From an uncultured Collinsella sp. (GTDB lineage Bacteria; Actinomycetota; Coriobacteriia; Coriobacteriales; Coriobacteriaceae), in NCBI GenBank assembly GCA_900549655.1, contig UROZ01000087.1:1-8381 (forward strand): a stretch of 8,381 bases of DNA. The letters are read 5' to 3'. The position numbers were made by a program, and so were the translations under genes. This document shows positions 6,653 to 8,381 of this stretch, one piece after another (position 1 is the first letter of the stretch; each line of letters starts with the position of its first letter). The notes under the pieces were generated by a model. It saw nothing but the letters and a program-made list of their open reading frames with translations. It was not told the DNA's origin and made no database searches.

Positions 6653-7244
6653 CCGGAAAGCCTGCCTGGCGCAGGGCCTCGTAGAGGACGATGGCGGCGC
6701 TGTTGGAGAGGTTGAGTGCGCTGATGCGGTAGTCGTCCGGGTTGACGAAGTTGCCGCAGATGTCTTGTTGAAGGATGGCCTCGTGGCCGTCCTCGGTATG
6801 CCCCAGCGACTCCTCGTGGGCTTCCCAGGCCTCGGCGTTATCGAGTGAGTCACAATCGCGCAGCATCGGGATGCGCTCGCAGCGCTCGGACGCCGCGGCA
6901 AGCAGCGGCTCGGGAATGCCCGAGCTCTCGCTGCCAAAGACCAAGTAGTCTCCATCGCGGTAGGTACTCTGCGCATAGGTGCGGCGTGCCTTTTTGGTCA
7001 GCAGATGCAGGCGCTCGTCGGCAGGGGAGAGGCCGTTGCGCGCAAGGAAATCCTCCCAGCCGGCATAGGTCGTCACGTCCAAGTTTTGCCAGTAGCCCAG
7101 GCCGGCGCGACGTACCGTCTTGTCATCGAGCGAAAACCCCAGCGGCTCCACCAGATGCAGGCGGGCGCCGGTGACCACGCAGGTGCGGCCGATATTGCCC
7201 GTATTGGCCGGAATCTCGGGCGCATACAGCACAATGTTGAACAT
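6645..7244 (-). CDS. trmL: tRNA (cytidine/uridine-34 2'-O)-methyltransferase, SPOUT family
   Basis: The protein has 199 residues and starts at ATG (7244-7242) with AAGGAG 4 bases upstream. TrmL methylates the ribose of the wobble base 34 of leucine tRNAs, using S-adenosylmethionine, in the cytoplasm. Diagnostic motifs are the N-terminal FNIVLYAPEIPANTGNIGRT (SPOUT motif 1), LHLVEPLGFSLDDKTVRRAGLGYW (about 29-52), YLVFGSESSGIP (100-111, motif 2) and ALNLSNSAAIVLYEALRQ (motif 3). These fit a knotted SPOUT dimer. E. coli TrmL has about 157 residues. The extra length here comes mainly from an acidic insert of about 35 residues (near 134-170) between RIPM and LNLSN. The frame stays open further upstream to 7640, but that extension crosses a strong hairpin and the CobW gene and is not credible. 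It lies downstream of the CobW gene on the same strand. Confidence 0.93.
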   Translation of the reverse strand: MFNIVLYAPEIPANTGNIGRTCVVTGARLHLVEPLGFSLDDKTVRRAGLGYWQNLDVTTYAGWEDFLARNGLSPADERLHLLTKKARRTYAQSTYRDGDYLVFGSESSGIPEPLLAAASERCERIPMLRDCDSLDNAEAWEAHEESLGHTEDGHEAILQQDICGNFVNPDDYRISALNLSNSAAIVLYEALRQAGFPGM

Positions 7245-7248
7245 GAAT

Positions 7249-7254
7249 CTCCTT
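7249..7254 (-). promoter_or_regulatory. Ribosome binding site of trmL
   Basis: AAGGAG on the minus strand lies 4 bases before ATG 7244. It decides the short 199-residue start over the long open frame. Confidence 0.8.
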
Positions 7255-7267
7255 GGCTCAGAACGAA

Positions 7268-7300
7268 AAACCACCACGAAGTTAACCTTCGTGGTGGTTT
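7268..7300 (-). terminator. Strong intrinsic terminator or attenuator between the CobW gene and trmL
   Basis: Perfect 14-base arms AAACCACCACGAAG (7268-7281) and CTTCGTGGTGGTTT (7287-7300) enclose a 5-base loop. Read on the minus strand, the hairpin runs into five T residues (bases 7270-7266), as expected for Rho-independent termination of the CobW gene, which ends 39 bases upstream. On the plus strand the sequence after the stem is G-rich, so the orientation is clear. Only 23 bases remain between the hairpin and the trmL start. Confidence 0.85.
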
Positions 7301-7339
7301 GGCGGCTACGTAGGCGGAAAAATGCCCGCTTGGATAAAC

Positions 7340-8381
7340 CTAGGCGCGGTGCCAGTCGGTCAGACAGGCGTCGAGGGAGGCGATGAGCGCATCCTTGTCC
7401 ATGTGACGGCCGATGATGCACAGGCTCGTCATGCGGTCGCCCGTCTCGTCGTCCCAAATCTGCATGATCTCGGGGTTCTCGTCGATAATCTTCTGCTTCT
7501 CGCCTTCGGGCGCCGAATCGACAAACAGGCCGTTCTCCATCAAGCGCATCTGGTGTCCGGCCTGCTCGAACATGTAGCACATGTCCGGATCGCCGGTCTG
7601 CCACAGCGGACCCTTGACGCGGATGACCTCGTCGGGCCACTCCTGCTCAACAAAATCGGTGAACTTCTGCAGGTCAAACGGCTTGCGGCGCGAGTAAACA
7701 AAGGTCTCGATGTCGTACTCGAGCACCTCGGGGTCGTCGTGCTCCTCGGGATGCTCCATGGCCTCGATCCAGGCGGCGGAGTTGTAGGCGCGCATAAAGT
7801 CGAAGCGGTCGGTGTCGAGTAGCTCCTCCATGGGGACCTCGCCGTTTTGGGCCTCGACAATCACGGCGTCCTTCTGCAGGCTGCGCACGATGGCCTTGAG
7901 CTCGGCGATCTGCTCAGGGCTCACGGTATCGGTCTTGTTGAGGATCAGCGTGGAGCAGAATTCGATCTGCTGGATGAGCAGGCTTTCGATGTCGTCCTCG
8001 TCGATATCCTCGGCCAGCAGGTCGCGACCGCCGTTGAACTCGTCGTACATGCGGGCGCAGTCGACCACGGCCACGATGTTGTCGAGCGCGAGCTTGGGCT
8101 CGCCGCCCACCTTGGCCTCGTCGCAGAAGCTCGAGATGGTGTAGGCGATGGGGATAGGCTCGCAAATGCCCGATGCCTCGATGATGATGTAGTCGAAGTT
8201 GCCCGAATCGGCGATGCCCTGCAGCTGGTTGGCCAGGTCATCCGAAAGCGTGCAGCAGATGCAGCCGTTGGTGAGCGGGATGAGGTCATCGGTCTCGGAA
8301 AGGCCGCCGTCGGCGATAAGGCTGGCGTCGACGTTGATCTCGCCGATATCGTTGACGATCACGGCGGCGCGGATGCCGCCG
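7340..8381 (-). CDS. CobW/COG0523 G3E-family GTPase, putative metallochaperone (5' end beyond window)
   Basis: The minus-strand frame enters at the right edge and ends at TAG (7342-7340), giving 346 complete visible codons. The first residues read GIRAAVIVNDIGEINVDASL, which in this family lies shortly after the P-loop. The Walker A motif and true start are therefore outside the window, and the GTG at 8362 is not the start. NGCICCTL is the CxCC metal-binding motif of COG0523, followed by IIEASGICEP (switch/Walker B region) and LNKTD (G4). The C-terminal half, from about 200 on, fits the CobW C-terminal domain. These GTPases insert or deliver metals (zinc, cobalt, iron, nickel) into client proteins. 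The substrate here cannot be told. A short acidic/His patch (EHPEEHDD) may bind metal but is weak evidence. trmL lies downstream beyond a strong hairpin. Confidence 0.92.
   Translation of the reverse strand, partial: GGIRAAVIVNDIGEINVDASLIADGGLSETDDLIPLTNGCICCTLSDDLANQLQGIADSGNFDYIIIEASGICEPIPIAYTISSFCDEAKVGGEPKLALDNIVAVVDCARMYDEFNGGRDLLAEDIDEDDIESLLIQQIEFCSTLILNKTDTVSPEQIAELKAIVRSLQKDAVIVEAQNGEVPMEELLDTDRFDFMRAYNSAAWIEAMEHPEEHDDPEVLEYDIETFVYSRRKPFDLQKFTDFVEQEWPDEVIRVKGPLWQTGDPDMCYMFEQAGHQMRLMENGLFVDSAPEGEKQKIIDENPEIMQIWDDETGDRMTSLCIIGRHMDKDALIASLDACLTDWHRA

Noticed and set aside
7245..7640. N-terminal extension of trmL to 331 residues
   Set aside because: The extension reads through a strong terminator hairpin and overlaps the CobW gene in another frame. 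A good ribosome site and the conserved SPOUT N-terminus fix the start at 7244.
8360..8362. GTG as start of the CobW-family gene
   Set aside because: The frame stays open to the window edge with residues GIRAA that belong to the family, and the essential P-loop is still missing, so the gene is cut by the window.

Overview
The window is a GC-rich bacterial chromosome segment. It is probably from a gut actinobacterium of the class Coriobacteriia, most likely Collinsella or a close relative. That assignment is inference: it rests on the GC-rich codon use, the family character of the proteins and a dispersed 'TGACAAAGG...CCTTTGTCA' hairpin repeat of a kind I associate with those genomes. No ribosomal RNA or other taxonomic marker is present.

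Layout. Plus strand: (1) the 3' part of a TetM/EF-G-like translation GTPase (1-1641, cut at the left edge after its G1-G3 motifs); (2) an intergenic region of about 90 bases with a hairpin repeat and a 3 x 10-base tandem repeat; (3) an AAA/STAND-type ATPase with a C-terminal winged helix (1735-2853); (4) overlapping it by 8 bases, a UvrA-like twin-ABC ATPase that lacks the UvrB-binding domain (2846-5359). Minus strand, reading leftward from the right edge: (5) a CobW/COG0523 G3E GTPase cut at its N-terminus (7340-8381); (6) a strong hairpin with a T-run; (7) trmL, a tRNA 2'-O-methyltransferase with an unusual insertion (6645-7244); (8) another hairpin repeat; (9) a second ATPase (5400-6500) that is clearly a paralogue of the first. 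The UvrA-like gene and ATPase 2 converge on a third hairpin repeat.

How the genes may work together. trmL, the TetM-like factor and the CobW protein look like ordinary cellular genes for translation and metal handling. The accessory part is the middle block: two homologous P-loop/winged-helix ATPases flanking a UvrB-independent UvrA homologue, with one ATPase apparently translationally coupled to it. The three hairpin repeats sit at the borders of this block. Both ATPase genes are preceded by short direct repeats spaced one helical turn apart, clear in one case and degenerate in the other. A reasonable but untested hypothesis is a self-regulated DNA-binding ATPase plus UvrA-like damage or drug-protection module, with the second ATPase as a diverged copy.
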